From Phycisphaerae bacterium (GTDB lineage: Bacteria > Planctomycetota > Phycisphaerae > Phycisphaerales > SM1A02), in the NCBI GenBank assembly GCA_002716385.1, contig PBAX01000022.1:186001-250000 (forward strand): a DNA stretch of 64,000 nt. Reading direction: 5' to 3'. Both the position numbers and the translations under genes were made by a program. The notes beneath the pieces were generated by a model, which saw only the letters and a list, made by a program, of their open reading frames with translations, made no database searches and was not told where the DNA came from. Below, one piece after another: positions 1 to 8,573 of this stretch (its first letter is position 1; every line of letters begins with the position of its first letter).

Positions 1-970
1 CCAGTCCATCGCCAGGCCGTATCGAGCGAACCATCTCAGATGTGATGGTCTCGCCCGCCTTGACAGACTGGACGAAGAAGAGCGACCTGCGAAACGGACG
101 CGTTTCGTCTTCACATACGGGCCGCAACTGCATGTCCGCTGATCCGAGGACTCGCCATGCGGTCCTTGCCGCAGCCGCCATTTCAGAGAATTCATCCGGC
201 TCCAGCGAGAAGCCGGCATCAGGCCCCCCATCAGCTCGATTCAACGTGACGTGCTTTTCAATGAAGCACGCGCCCATCGAAGTCGCGATCGTCGGCACAA
301 GCGTACCGAGGGTGTGGTCGGACAAGCCGACGGGTACGTTGAATTCCTCTCCGAGCCTTGCCATCGACTGCACATTGATTTCTTCAACAGGCGTCGGATA
401 TCCACTGACGCAATGCAGGAGGACGAGTGAGCGGCATCCGCCTGCATAGGCGGACTCAAGAGCATCGGAGATCTCATCATGGGATGACATCCCCGTCGAA
501 ATCACCATCGGCTTTCCGGTTGCGGCGACGGCCTTGATCAATTCGAGATCCACGATCTCAAATGACGCAATCTTGTAGATGGGGCATTCAAGCCCTTCCA
601 GCAACTCCAACGATGTCTTGTCAAATGGAGTGCTGAAACAGCAGCAACCACGCTTTTTCACATGCTCGAAGATGGGGGCATGCCAATCCCATGGAGTATG
701 CGCCCATTCATACAACTCATAGAGATTCCGACCTGCCCAGGGCCCTTTCTGGATCTGGAACGGCTTGGCATCGCACTTGATGGTCATGGTGTCGGGCGTA
801 TACGTCTGCAACTTAATCGCATCTGCACCTGCATCGATGGCAGCATCGGCCAGCTCGATGGCACGTTCAAAGTTGCCATTGTGGTTTCCAGAGAGCTCGG
901 CCACCACGAATGGAGATTCACCCTGACCGATTCGTCGGCCCTCGAACTCGATGTAACTACGCCATTCCAC
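1..970 (-). CDS. pseI: Pseudaminic acid synthase (PseI), 3' end cut by window edge
   Basis: Condenses the 6-deoxy amino sugar released by PseG with phosphoenolpyruvate to give a nine-carbon nonulosonic acid. Read from the minus strand: the N-terminus carries FVVAELSGNHNG, then FSTPFD, YKIASFE, LHCVSGYPTP, GLSDHTLG, EKHVTL and FSLEPDEF, the classic NeuB/PseI TIM-barrel motifs, followed by the beginning of a SAF antifreeze-like domain (SVKAGETI) that runs off base 1. GTG at 970 is chosen because a GAGGTGG Shine-Dalgarno-like run lies about 8 nt upstream; GTG at 982 is an alternative, and an in-frame stop lies just above. It follows pseG in the same operon. The motifs fit PseI better than the second NeuB-type gene at 5168-6259 does. 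Confidence 0.9.
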   Translation of the reverse strand, partial: MEWRSYIEFEGRRIGQGESPFVVAELSGNHNGNFERAIELADAAIDAGADAIKLQTYTPDTMTIKCDAKPFQIQKGPWAGRNLYELYEWAHTPWDWHAPIFEHVKKRGCCCFSTPFDKTSLELLEGLECPIYKIASFEIVDLELIKAVAATGKPMVISTGMSSHDEISDALESAYAGGCRSLVLLHCVSGYPTPVEEINVQSMARLGEEFNVPVGLSDHTLGTLVPTIATSMGACFIEKHVTLNRADGGPDAGFSLEPDEFSEMAAAARTAWRVLGSADMQLRPVCEDETRPFRRSLFFVQSVKAGETITSEMVRSIRPGDGL

Positions 971-1032
971 TACGAATGCCACCTCGGTAAGTTGCCCAGT
1001 CAGCGAAATCCAGCACCGACATCAATGAAACA

Positions 1033-2115
1033 CTAACTCTTCAGCATCAGATCAGCAATTCGTGATGTCCCGAGACCATCTACAAGTCCGTGACCGGCAT
1101 CGGTCATCTCTGCCAGACGATCTGCATCCGCCAAAAGATTCTCCAGCGTCTGACGCGTCGCCGCCTCGTCATCGAGCTCAAGGGAGCATGCCGCACCCGA
1201 ATCAACCGCCTGCTTCAGCACAGGAATCTGATTGTCGGCTATTCGAACTAGCAATGATGGAACACCAAGGCATGCCAACTCCCAGACCGTCGAGCCTGCG
1301 GCGGAAACAGCGAGATCCGCTTGCGACATGATGGAAGCCGGATCAGATACCGCAGAATGAATGCGAATTCGATGCCGATTAGCTGCTTCATGTCCGGAGA
1401 GATCCATACCGGAGTCTGGGGATCCGACGATGATGTCGATTTCCAATTCCTGCTCCATGTTCGCGATGGCATCAAGACATTTGGTGATCATCAAGCTGTT
1501 CGTTCCACCCGACATCAAGAGAAGCCGAGGTCGATTCCCAATCGCCTTGAAAGGCCGCCGAGACTCGCGAAAACAGCGACGTACCAACGCCCAGTCTGGC
1601 CCCATCAGAAGACGACACGCTTCACCCGCCAATGCTCGATACGCCTGCAGTCCCGATTTCTCTTCCCGGTTCTGATCCAGCAGCAACTGGACTTCGAACT
1701 CCCTATCAGCGAGATCATCAATAGCCATGACATGCCTGTCCCCCGCGCCCACCTGACGATGCCAACGGGAGTCCAGGGCGTAGTGGTCCACCACGATCCA
1801 ATCAACGCTACCTTGCAGCTGTATATTGATCAGATCAAGAGTCTTGCGAGCGTCATCGGCCTGGCTACCTAGCAGCCAGTCCGCATGAGCCACCGGGTCC
1901 CCTTGATCCTCAGTCTGGATTTCTGAATTCTGCAGCTCGTGCACTTGACCCGGAAACAGTGTCAATGGCCATCTAGCCGATTCGGCCGAGCCATGTACCG
2001 CAAGATGGACTTCACAGCCTCGTGCATGAAGCTCCATTGCCAGAGTGGAACATCTGACAAGATGTCCGACCCCAATGACTGGCGAACCATCCGATCGAAA
2101 GAGAATCTTCTTCAT
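1033..2115 (-). CDS. pseG: UDP-2,4-diacetamido-2,4,6-trideoxy-beta-L-altropyranose hydrolase (PseG)
   Basis: Removes UDP from the bis-acetylated altrose intermediate, the step before PseI. The 360-residue protein begins MKKILFRSDGSPVIGVGHLVRC, which matches the family N-terminus with its Gly-His loop. It contains VDHYALD and IDDLADR in the first half and a GT-B-like second domain (LLMSGGTN, VSAAGSTVWELACLGVP). The ATG at 2115 has GAGG 8 nt upstream and fits the family start; the ORF can extend to 2142. It lies between the class III aminotransferase and pseI in a coupled operon. The acetyltransferase PseH, which should act just before it, is not in this window. Confidence 0.88.
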   Translation of the reverse strand: MKKILFRSDGSPVIGVGHLVRCSTLAMELHARGCEVHLAVHGSAESARWPLTLFPGQVHELQNSEIQTEDQGDPVAHADWLLGSQADDARKTLDLINIQLQGSVDWIVVDHYALDSRWHRQVGAGDRHVMAIDDLADREFEVQLLLDQNREEKSGLQAYRALAGEACRLLMGPDWALVRRCFRESRRPFKAIGNRPRLLLMSGGTNSLMITKCLDAIANMEQELEIDIIVGSPDSGMDLSGHEAANRHRIRIHSAVSDPASIMSQADLAVSAAGSTVWELACLGVPSLLVRIADNQIPVLKQAVDSGAACSLELDDEAATRQTLENLLADADRLAEMTDAGHGLVDGLGTSRIADLMLKS

Positions 2116-2147
2116 TCCTTGATCCTCATTTTCAGATCTCATGCATT

Positions 2148-3521
2148 TCAGTTGAACTTGCGGAAGACTGGCTTGGCTGGTGGCCCTTCAAGCAGTCCAT
2201 CGACTCCATCACGAATGGCCCTGGAGAGGACCGGCATCGTTTCATCAAACGCGCGTTGTATGGTCGTGAACGCTTCGGAATCAAGGCGATGGCTTACATT
2301 CATAGCACCGAAGAGAACGCCGCAGCGAATCATCTCCTGCATCATCAGGCTTCTGAGAGGCAAACTTGGATTTCCTTGATCATCGACCACCATGAAGGAA
2401 GGTCGACAGGCGACACCACCGAAATGCACATGATCAGACAGACCGTGTGCAGCTGCACTTTCTCTTGCCATGCCGACGAGTCGCTGGCCCTTATCCCAAA
2501 GGCCAGCCGTAACCTGCTCTCTTTCGTTGAATTCGACCGTGGACACGAATGCGCCGAGCCCGCTCATTTCAGCACCATGCGTCGTTGAAAGAAGGAACAT
2601 CCGTTCACGGCCTTCGAATTCGATGGATCCATGCTCCATAATCTCCCTGTGACCGGCCACACATGCCACCGAGAATCCGTTGGCCATGGCCTTTCCGAAG
2701 GTGCAGAGATCTGGATCCAGATCAAGAAGATGCTGAGCGCCTTTGTCATGCCAGCGAAATCCAGTGAGCATCTCGTCAAGAATGAAGACGATTCCATTCT
2801 CACGGCAGAACTTCTGTACATCATGCAGGAAGCAATGGTTGCGCTCTTCAAAATCCCCGAGTGTGATCAGCGGCAAAGGGCCTGAATCACCGCAAGACAT
2901 TCCATGTGGAACCTGCGATGTCAGGGGTTCCATCACGACACAGGAGATATCACCATCATGTTCCCGAAGAAGTTGCCTAAGAGATTCAAGATTGTTGTAG
3001 TCAAACAGAACGGTTCCATTGACGACTTCTTCAGGCACGCCCTTCTTGATCGGAGTGGACCCGATGAACCAGTCGTCATACGAGAAGAATGGATGCTGCC
3101 GACAACGTGCAATGAGATTCCTGCCGGTATGGGCTCTGGCCAGTTTCACCGCCGCTGTCACTGCGGTTGAACCATTCTTGGTGAATTTGACCATATCCGC
3201 GGAGTCAACCAGATCGATCAGCTTCTCTGCCGCCTCGAGCTCCACCTCGGAGGGACGGCTCGCTGTGTTCCCTCTTCTGATTTGCTCGATTGCCGCTTCA
3301 TCAATCTCATCCTCGGCGAACCCGATGCTGACGGATGCCAGCGCCATGACGGTATCGACGAACTCGCGTCCATCCGCAGACCAGGAACGGCACCCCTTGC
3401 CTCGTACCATGAGATCTGGAGCATTTGAAGGATAGGTGTCGAATCCGCGACTATAGGTATGGGCGCCTCCGGGAATGGCGTTCAGTAGACGCGTTCTATG
3501 ATCCGTTTGAGTCTTGGTCAT
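2148..3521 (-). CDS. Class III PLP-dependent aminotransferase / glutamate-1-semialdehyde aminomutase-like
   Basis: Fold-type I PLP enzyme of 457 residues. PGGAHTYSRG at the N-terminus, FTKNGSTAV (phosphate-binding loop), FILDEMLTGFRW (PLP-ring Asp) and TFGKAMANG with the Schiff-base Lys near residue 276 are those of the glutamate-1-semialdehyde aminomutase branch of class III. It is not expected to serve haem synthesis here: it overlaps the preceding oxidoreductase by 4 nt (ATGA) and sits among nonulosonic acid genes, so it more likely aminates or epimerises a sugar-derived substrate. CAGGAG lies 5 nt before the ATG. The substrate cannot be read from sequence. Confidence 0.82.
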   Translation of the reverse strand: MTKTQTDHRTRLLNAIPGGAHTYSRGFDTYPSNAPDLMVRGKGCRSWSADGREFVDTVMALASVSIGFAEDEIDEAAIEQIRRGNTASRPSEVELEAAEKLIDLVDSADMVKFTKNGSTAVTAAVKLARAHTGRNLIARCRQHPFFSYDDWFIGSTPIKKGVPEEVVNGTVLFDYNNLESLRQLLREHDGDISCVVMEPLTSQVPHGMSCGDSGPLPLITLGDFEERNHCFLHDVQKFCRENGIVFILDEMLTGFRWHDKGAQHLLDLDPDLCTFGKAMANGFSVACVAGHREIMEHGSIEFEGRERMFLLSTTHGAEMSGLGAFVSTVEFNEREQVTAGLWDKGQRLVGMARESAAAHGLSDHVHFGGVACRPSFMVVDDQGNPSLPLRSLMMQEMIRCGVLFGAMNVSHRLDSEAFTTIQRAFDETMPVLSRAIRDGVDGLLEGPPAKPVFRKFN

Positions 3522-4492
3522 GATTGCTCCTGACCTTGTTTTCTGGCCTCGTGGGCCAGCTGGACGGCCCGTACTCCATCCTCGAAGGTGGATAGCCGAT
3601 CACTGGGTTCCGCAGATAAAAAGTCCTCGATCATCTCACTATAGGGACACCCATCGTTGATCGGATCTGAAGCATACAGTTCTTCCCATTCTTCTTGCCC
3701 GCATTCGAACAAACTGACCCGGCAGTCCTCCGGACTCTTACCGGAGCTGCTCCACGAGACTGTGCCTTCGGAGCCGACGATTTCACATCCCCGCTGCTTG
3801 AAACGCTGCAGATAGTCAAGATGAATCTCCGATCTCGCTCCACTCCTATGTCTCATGATGATCACGGCCCAATCCTCTCCGTCAATTTCCAGATCGGACA
3901 ATCTGGAACAGGAACCCGTGATCGCTTCCACCGGACCTAGAAGCCATGATAGGTAGTCGATTTCATGAATACAGTCGAAGATCACGCCTCCGCCGTCCTT
4001 CATGCTGGCACAGTAGATATTCCTGTAGTCGACACCCGGCCGCATGCCTGGAAGCCAGTTGCCGAAATGGGCTCTTGCAAATCGAGTTGTTCCGATCCGA
4101 TCCATCGATGCCTTGATGTCACGTGGTCCCGGGTGATAACGCATGTTCGATACAACCCAGGTCCGAGTACCCTGACTCTCCAAGGCCTGTCTTGTGATAT
4201 CGATCTCATCCATTTCGATGCATAGTGGTTTTTCAATCAGAAGTCGGCGAACATGCCCGGCCAATTGACGGGCAATAGCCAGATGAGAATGACCTGGCGT
4301 GGCGATGACGGCAGCCTCCGGCCCCCATTCGATCGCCTGGTCGATGGATGGAAACGATACGCCGCCGGCTTCCTCCGCGACCTTCTTCGATACAGCCTGA
4401 TCCTGGTCGAACACGGCCACCTCGCCATACCTACCCGCATTAATCGAGTGTCGACGACCAATTGATCCGGATCCGATCACGAGTACCTTCAT
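3518..4492 (-). CDS. Gfo/Idh/MocA family NAD(P)-dependent sugar oxidoreductase
   Basis: A 324-residue Rossmann dehydrogenase. GSGSIGRRH at residues 7-15 binds the nucleotide, and IEKPL with Lys near 88 is the family's catalytic-lysine motif. It ends with a DFLSAE/STFEDGVRAVQLAHEA tail typical of MocA-like enzymes. It starts 2 nt after the CMP-sugar synthetase stop and overlaps the aminotransferase start by 4 nt. Together with that aminotransferase it could oxidise and then aminate a sugar hydroxyl, an inference from position. The substrate is unknown. Confidence 0.85.
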   Translation of the reverse strand: MKVLVIGSGSIGRRHSINAGRYGEVAVFDQDQAVSKKVAEEAGGVSFPSIDQAIEWGPEAAVIATPGHSHLAIARQLAGHVRRLLIEKPLCIEMDEIDITRQALESQGTRTWVVSNMRYHPGPRDIKASMDRIGTTRFARAHFGNWLPGMRPGVDYRNIYCASMKDGGGVIFDCIHEIDYLSWLLGPVEAITGSCSRLSDLEIDGEDWAVIIMRHRSGARSEIHLDYLQRFKQRGCEIVGSEGTVSWSSSGKSPEDCRVSLFECGQEEWEELYASDPINDGCPYSEMIEDFLSAEPSDRLSTFEDGVRAVQLAHEARKQGQEQS

Positions 4493-4494
4493 TT

Positions 4495-5175
4495 CTATCC
4501 CCCGCCCATCACGAGTTTGATCATGTCGAGATCGGAAGGCTCATCAATATCAATTGATCGCATGAAGGGCATCGCGTGTACCCGGGTACCCGGACCAAAG
4601 AAGGTCCGATGCTCAAGAAAAGCACGGGAATTCACCGCATAGGTGCTTCCATTATCCACTACAAGATCCCCCAATTCACTCGACCGTTTGGTAACGAGAT
4701 CAGGCCACACGGGGGATGCAAAATCCTCCCCCTCCAATTTGAGTGCTTGATGCGGCGGAAAATGGAATCGTGAAACAGCCACGGCAAAATCACATTTGCC
4801 CGGCTCCAGAAGATTGTGAGTAGCGAGGATGTCCTCGGCCGACCGCATCGGCGCCGTTGCATAGAGCACAACGACGGTCTCTGGCATGGAATCTTGCTGC
4901 TCGAGATAATCCACCAGAACCTGCGTGACGCTGGCATCATCACCCGCAAGGGAATCCGGTCGCTTCAATGGAGTGGCACCATCGACTGACGCAACGGCGG
5001 CGATTTCATCATCATCCGTGGAGACATAGATCTCATCGAAGCAATCCGCCTGAATGGCTGCATTGATCGTCCATGAGATCATTGGGCGGCCTTGCAGATC
5101 CATGACATTCTTGCGAGGCAGCCGCTTCGAGCCACCCCTTGCAGGAATAAAGGCGATGCAGCCCCGGTCATGCAT
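4495..5175 (-). CDS. pseF: CMP-nonulosonic acid synthetase (acylneuraminate cytidylyltransferase, PseF-like)
   Basis: Activates a nine-carbon acid with CTP to the CMP-sugar used by glycosyltransferases. The 226-residue protein has the diagnostic CTP-binding loop FIPARGGSKRLPRKN at residues 9-23, then MISWTINAA, DEIYVSTDDDEIA, RPDSLAGDDASV and a C-terminal MRSIDIDEPSDLDM, the order seen in NeuA/PseF. It overlaps the upstream NeuB-type gene by 8 nt. It is the only cytidylyltransferase visible here, so it may serve both synthases of the operon. PseF versus LegF/NeuA cannot be settled by eye. Confidence 0.85.
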   Translation of the reverse strand: MHDRGCIAFIPARGGSKRLPRKNVMDLQGRPMISWTINAAIQADCFDEIYVSTDDDEIAAVASVDGATPLKRPDSLAGDDASVTQVLVDYLEQQDSMPETVVVLYATAPMRSAEDILATHNLLEPGKCDFAVAVSRFHFPPHQALKLEGEDFASPVWPDLVTKRSSELGDLVVDNGSTYAVNSRAFLEHRTFFGPGTRVHAMPFMRSIDIDEPSDLDMIKLVMGGG

Positions 5176-6259
5176 TCCATACGTCCTCTTGACGGATCAT
5201 GCTGCCTGCATCGAGTGCTCGGACGAGCCTTGCATCAGACCATTGTTCAAACAGATCTGGCTGGACACCGCTTCCTGGCCTTCTGAATTCGATCTCCAGA
5301 TCAGCAAGCCTGGTGCCCTTCTCGGCGCCTTTGCGGAGAAACGCGCTTCGTCTGATGTTGTTGCGCTTGGAGAGCTCTTCCGGATGCAGAATGCGCCTAC
5401 TGCCACCCATAGCCGTCTCCACGTCACGCAACTGCTGGATGAAACTCTTCGCCTCCGCTGGCTCGAGTGAGAAGATGTGTTCCACACTTGGTGTGCAGCG
5501 ATCGAATGTGATGGTCTTCTCGACCAGATTCGCACCGAGAACCATTGCCGCGATATCCATGTCGGACCCCGGCGTATGGTCTGAATAGGCGATTGGAAAC
5601 GGAAACATCTGGCGAAGTGTCTCGATGATTCTGAGATTGATGCTGGGCAACCTCGCCGGATAGCCTGAAGGGCACTGGTGGATGATGATTCGCTCACTGC
5701 CTTCTGTCCGAATAGTGTCGACTGCCGTTTCAATTTCTCCAAGCGATGCATTCCCAGTATCGAGCTGTATGCACATTCCCGTCTGAGCCGCCTGCCGTAT
5801 CAGCGGAAGATGATTGACGTCCGCCGATGCGATCTTGACGGAATCGCAATTCATCTTGACTAGGAGGTCCAAATCCTCCTCGAATCCAATCGTGGCGAAG
5901 AAGGCCATGTCCAGCGAGTCACTGAACTTCTTGAGTTCAAGCCACTCGGATTCCTTGAGTTGACGACGCCTGAGAATCTCGAAGAGCGATTCCTCCACGG
6001 TTCTGGTCTCGCCAGATTCACGATCTATCAATATGTCGTAGGAAAACTGCTGCTTCTTGTCTGCAACAAGCCTTTCTGCATCAAAGATCTGGAACTTGAC
6101 AGCATCGGCGCCCGATTCCGCAGCCATGGCGACAAGGGCCTTTGCAGATTCGAGACTGTCGTGCGTCGGACCTGCTTCATAGGTGATGAAGCAAGGCTGC
6201 CCGTCTCCGACGACACGATCACCAAATCGAACCGCACGAGATTCCGTATACGCGTTCAT
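5168..6259 (-). CDS. NeuB-family nonulosonic acid synthase, second paralogue
   Basis: PEP-dependent condensing enzyme of 363 residues. GADAVKFQIFDAERLV, FFATIGFEEDLDLL, VKIASADV, HQCPSGYPA, AYSDHTPGSDM and EHIFSLEP follow the NeuB/LegI/PseI motif order, with a shortened SAF-like C-terminus. It differs clearly from the PseI at the left edge (YEAGPTHDS where PseI has AELSGNHNG). Its start overlaps the pseC stop by one base (TGATG) and its stop overlaps pseF. Two synthases in one operon suggest either two different acids or a neofunctionalised copy. Confidence 0.85.
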   Translation of the reverse strand: MNAYTESRAVRFGDRVVGDGQPCFITYEAGPTHDSLESAKALVAMAAESGADAVKFQIFDAERLVADKKQQFSYDILIDRESGETRTVEESLFEILRRRQLKESEWLELKKFSDSLDMAFFATIGFEEDLDLLVKMNCDSVKIASADVNHLPLIRQAAQTGMCIQLDTGNASLGEIETAVDTIRTEGSERIIIHQCPSGYPARLPSINLRIIETLRQMFPFPIAYSDHTPGSDMDIAAMVLGANLVEKTITFDRCTPSVEHIFSLEPAEAKSFIQQLRDVETAMGGSRRILHPEELSKRNNIRRSAFLRKGAEKGTRLADLEIEFRRPGSGVQPDLFEQWSDARLVRALDAGSMIRQEDVWNA

Positions 6260-7404
6260 CAGTCTTCTCCATGGACGGATTTCGTCAAAAGCACATTTCT
6301 TATCGAATCAACAACGTATTCGATCTGGTCTTCGGTTATCCGCTGATGAAGCGGGAGCGTGAGAATTTTCTCGCCCATCATCTCCGCAACTGGACATTGG
6401 CCCTTGAACGAGGAGAAACGGGTCAGGTTCGTCAGAGGGGTGTAGTGCACATTGGCACCGATTCCGAGCTTTCGAAGCTCATGGAACATCGTGTCCCTGC
6501 TCATCCCATGAACCGAATTCTCGACACTCACCACCAGAAGATGCCAGGCATGCTGAACATCGGGACGAGTTTCAAGCATGTTGATTCCGGAGACATCCTC
6601 AAGTGACTCGGCATATTTCGAAGCCGCCGCTCGGCGATGCGCCAGCCATCCGGGAAGACGAGCGAGCTGACTCGATCCAAGCGCGCACTGGATGTCTGAA
6701 AGGCGGTAGTTGTAGCCGGGGCCGGGAACATCGTACTGCCAGCCGCGACCCTCTTCTCGCTGACGGCCATCTGTGGTCATGCCATGGTTCCTGAAGCGAC
6801 GCATGGAATCGGCCCAGTCGGATTTTTCGGTAACTATCATTCCACCTTCGCAGGTGGTGATGTGCTTGACCGGATGGAACGAGAAGGTGGTCATATCGGC
6901 AAGCCGTCCCACCGATCGATCCCTGTCAGTGGCGCCGAGCGCATGACATCCGTCAGCAACAAGGACCAGACCATGCTCCTTCGCGATGGATCGAAGCGCA
7001 TCCCAGTCTGCTGGCTGCCCCGCATAGTCGACGGCGATCACAGCCTTGGTACGAGGTGTGATCCGTTTCCTCACATCCTCCGGATCAATCAACAAGGTTT
7101 CACTACAGACATCCGCTATGACCGGAGTGCCCCCTTGGTAGCAGACGCAGTTGGCGGTGGCCACGAATGTCATCGCCGGAACGATGACCTCATCGCCTGG
7201 TTCAATTCCAATGGCATGCATGGCACAATGCAAGGCTGCTGTTCCGCTGTTGACCGCAACAGCATGAGAGGCCTCCGTGAAGGACGCCATGGCGTCCTCG
7301 AATTCATTGACACGTGGCCCAGTCGTCAACCAGTCAGACCGAAGCGCCTCGATGACGGCTTCGATGTCTGATTCATCGATGGCTTGACGACCATAGGGAA
7401 TCAT
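6259..7404 (-). CDS. pseC: UDP-4-keto-6-deoxy-sugar aminotransferase (PseC)
   Basis: PLP-dependent DegT/DnrJ/EryC1-type transaminase that adds the C4 amino group to the 4-keto sugar made by PseB. From ATG 7404 it has 381 residues: MIPYGRQ, LRSDWLTTGP, NSGTAALH, VPAMTFVATANC, DGCHALGA and FSFHPVKHITTCEGG, with the Schiff-base Lys at 180, as expected for PseC. In-frame GTG codons at 7419 and 7413 would add a few residues; 7404 fits the family start and lies one base after the pseB stop. The operon order pseB-pseC is the usual one. Confidence 0.9.
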   Translation of the reverse strand: MIPYGRQAIDESDIEAVIEALRSDWLTTGPRVNEFEDAMASFTEASHAVAVNSGTAALHCAMHAIGIEPGDEVIVPAMTFVATANCVCYQGGTPVIADVCSETLLIDPEDVRKRITPRTKAVIAVDYAGQPADWDALRSIAKEHGLVLVADGCHALGATDRDRSVGRLADMTTFSFHPVKHITTCEGGMIVTEKSDWADSMRRFRNHGMTTDGRQREEGRGWQYDVPGPGYNYRLSDIQCALGSSQLARLPGWLAHRRAAASKYAESLEDVSGINMLETRPDVQHAWHLLVVSVENSVHGMSRDTMFHELRKLGIGANVHYTPLTNLTRFSSFKGQCPVAEMMGEKILTLPLHQRITEDQIEYVVDSIRNVLLTKSVHGED

Positions 7405-7405
7405 C

Positions 7406-8446
7406 TCAGGCACTGTCACCTGTCATGGCCGCGGATATGCCGGGGACGAAGCCGGAATCGATGTGTTCTCGAATGAGATCCCGGATCTCATCGACAGTGA
7501 GAAATGAACTGTTGTTGGCTGAGGTGTAGTGGAAGCCTTCCTTCACCTTGGTGGCGCCGTGAGCCGCCGCCCAGTCCGCCACATTCCAACGTGGACTGAC
7601 GGGGAGAATCGTGAAGAAATCGCCGTGATCCCATGTCGTGAGGGAATCCGCCTCGGTGATCATTTCCTCATGGACCTTTTCGCCGGGCCTGATACCGACC
7701 ACCGGATGCTCGCAGTCGGGGCCAATCGCCTCCGCAAGATCCATGATTCGATAAGAAGGGATTCTAGGGACATAGAGCTCCCCGCCCATGGAATGCTCAA
7801 GTGCATGAAGCACCAGATCGACGCCATGATCAAGCGTTATGTTGAAACGAGTCATGGTCGGCTCCGTGATCGGCAGTACGCCTTCCGATCGCTTGTTCAT
7901 GAAGAATGGAATAACGGAGCCTCGTGATCCCATCACGTTTCCATACCTCACAACAGAGAATCTGATGTCCTTCGAGGTAATGTTGTTGGCTGCAATGAAC
8001 AGCTTGTCGGAGCAGAGCTTGGTGGCTCCATAGAGATTGATTGGCGCGGCCGCCTTGTCCGTGGATAAGGCCACGACTCCACGAACATCGGTATCCATGC
8101 AGGCGGAGATCATATTCTGGGCACCCATCACATTGGTCTGTATGAACTCGATGGGGTTGTATTCAGCGGCTGGTACCTGCTTGAGAGCCGCTGCGTGGAC
8201 GACATAGTCGATCCGTTCCAGCGCACGTCGTAGCCGTTCCTCATTCCTCACATCACCGATGAAGAATCTGATGTTTGGATATTTTTCGGAGGGGAACTCC
8301 TGAGCCATCTCGTACTGCTTCAACTCATCTCTGGAAAAGATCACCAGACGCTTGATATCCGGATATTTCTGGAGCACCCGGCGAGTCAGGGCTTTCCCGA
8401 ATGAGCCTGTGCCACCGGTAATGAGCAGGGAACTGTTGTTGAGCAT
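7406..8446 (-). CDS. pseB: UDP-N-acetylglucosamine 4,6-dehydratase, C5-inverting (PseB)
   Basis: First committed step of pseudaminic acid synthesis, cytosolic. The 346-residue extended SDR has LLITGGTGSFGKAL (NAD loop, residues 7-20), IFSRDELKQYEMA, GDVRN, AAALKQVPAAEYNP, the catalytic STDK (Asp130, Lys131) and YGATK (Tyr139, Lys143), all PseB hallmarks. ATG 8446 is preceded by GGAG at 10 nt; the ORF could extend to 8491 but the extra residues are not family-like. It is the first gene of the operon, with a TATAAT element at 8469-8474. Confidence 0.92.
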   Translation of the reverse strand: MLNNSSLLITGGTGSFGKALTRRVLQKYPDIKRLVIFSRDELKQYEMAQEFPSEKYPNIRFFIGDVRNEERLRRALERIDYVVHAAALKQVPAAEYNPIEFIQTNVMGAQNMISACMDTDVRGVVALSTDKAAAPINLYGATKLCSDKLFIAANNITSKDIRFSVVRYGNVMGSRGSVIPFFMNKRSEGVLPITEPTMTRFNITLDHGVDLVLHALEHSMGGELYVPRIPSYRIMDLAEAIGPDCEHPVVGIRPGEKVHEEMITEADSLTTWDHGDFFTILPVSPRWNVADWAAAHGATKVKEGFHYTSANNSSFLTVDEIRDLIREHIDSGFVPGISAAMTGDSA

Positions 8447-8468
8447 TGGCCTGGAACTCCTGATCCAC

Positions 8469-8474
8469 ATTATA
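8469..8474 (-). promoter_or_regulatory. -10 element of the pse operon promoter
   Basis: The minus strand reads TATAAT, 22 nt before the pseB ATG, leaving room for a short 5' leader with GGAG. No good -35 hexamer is seen at 16-18 nt, so activation by a regulator or an extended -10 is possible. Confidence 0.6.
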
Positions 8475-8497
8475 TCGCGCCAGCGATCCAAATCGGA

Positions 8498-8520
8498 CGC
8501 TGTTGGTACCAGAAACAGCG
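8498..8520. promoter_or_regulatory. Inverted repeat (operator candidate) between pse operon and flippase gene
   Basis: CGCTGTT and AACAGCG form a perfect 7-bp dyad around a 9-nt centre containing GGTACC. It lies just upstream of where the -35 region of the pseB promoter should be, in the divergent control region shared with the flippase gene at 8574. A dimeric regulator site is inferred. Confidence 0.45.
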
Positions 8521-8573
8521 CATATGAAGGGGAACCCGCCTACCATGTCCGCCAGCGAGATTTTGCCTGATTC

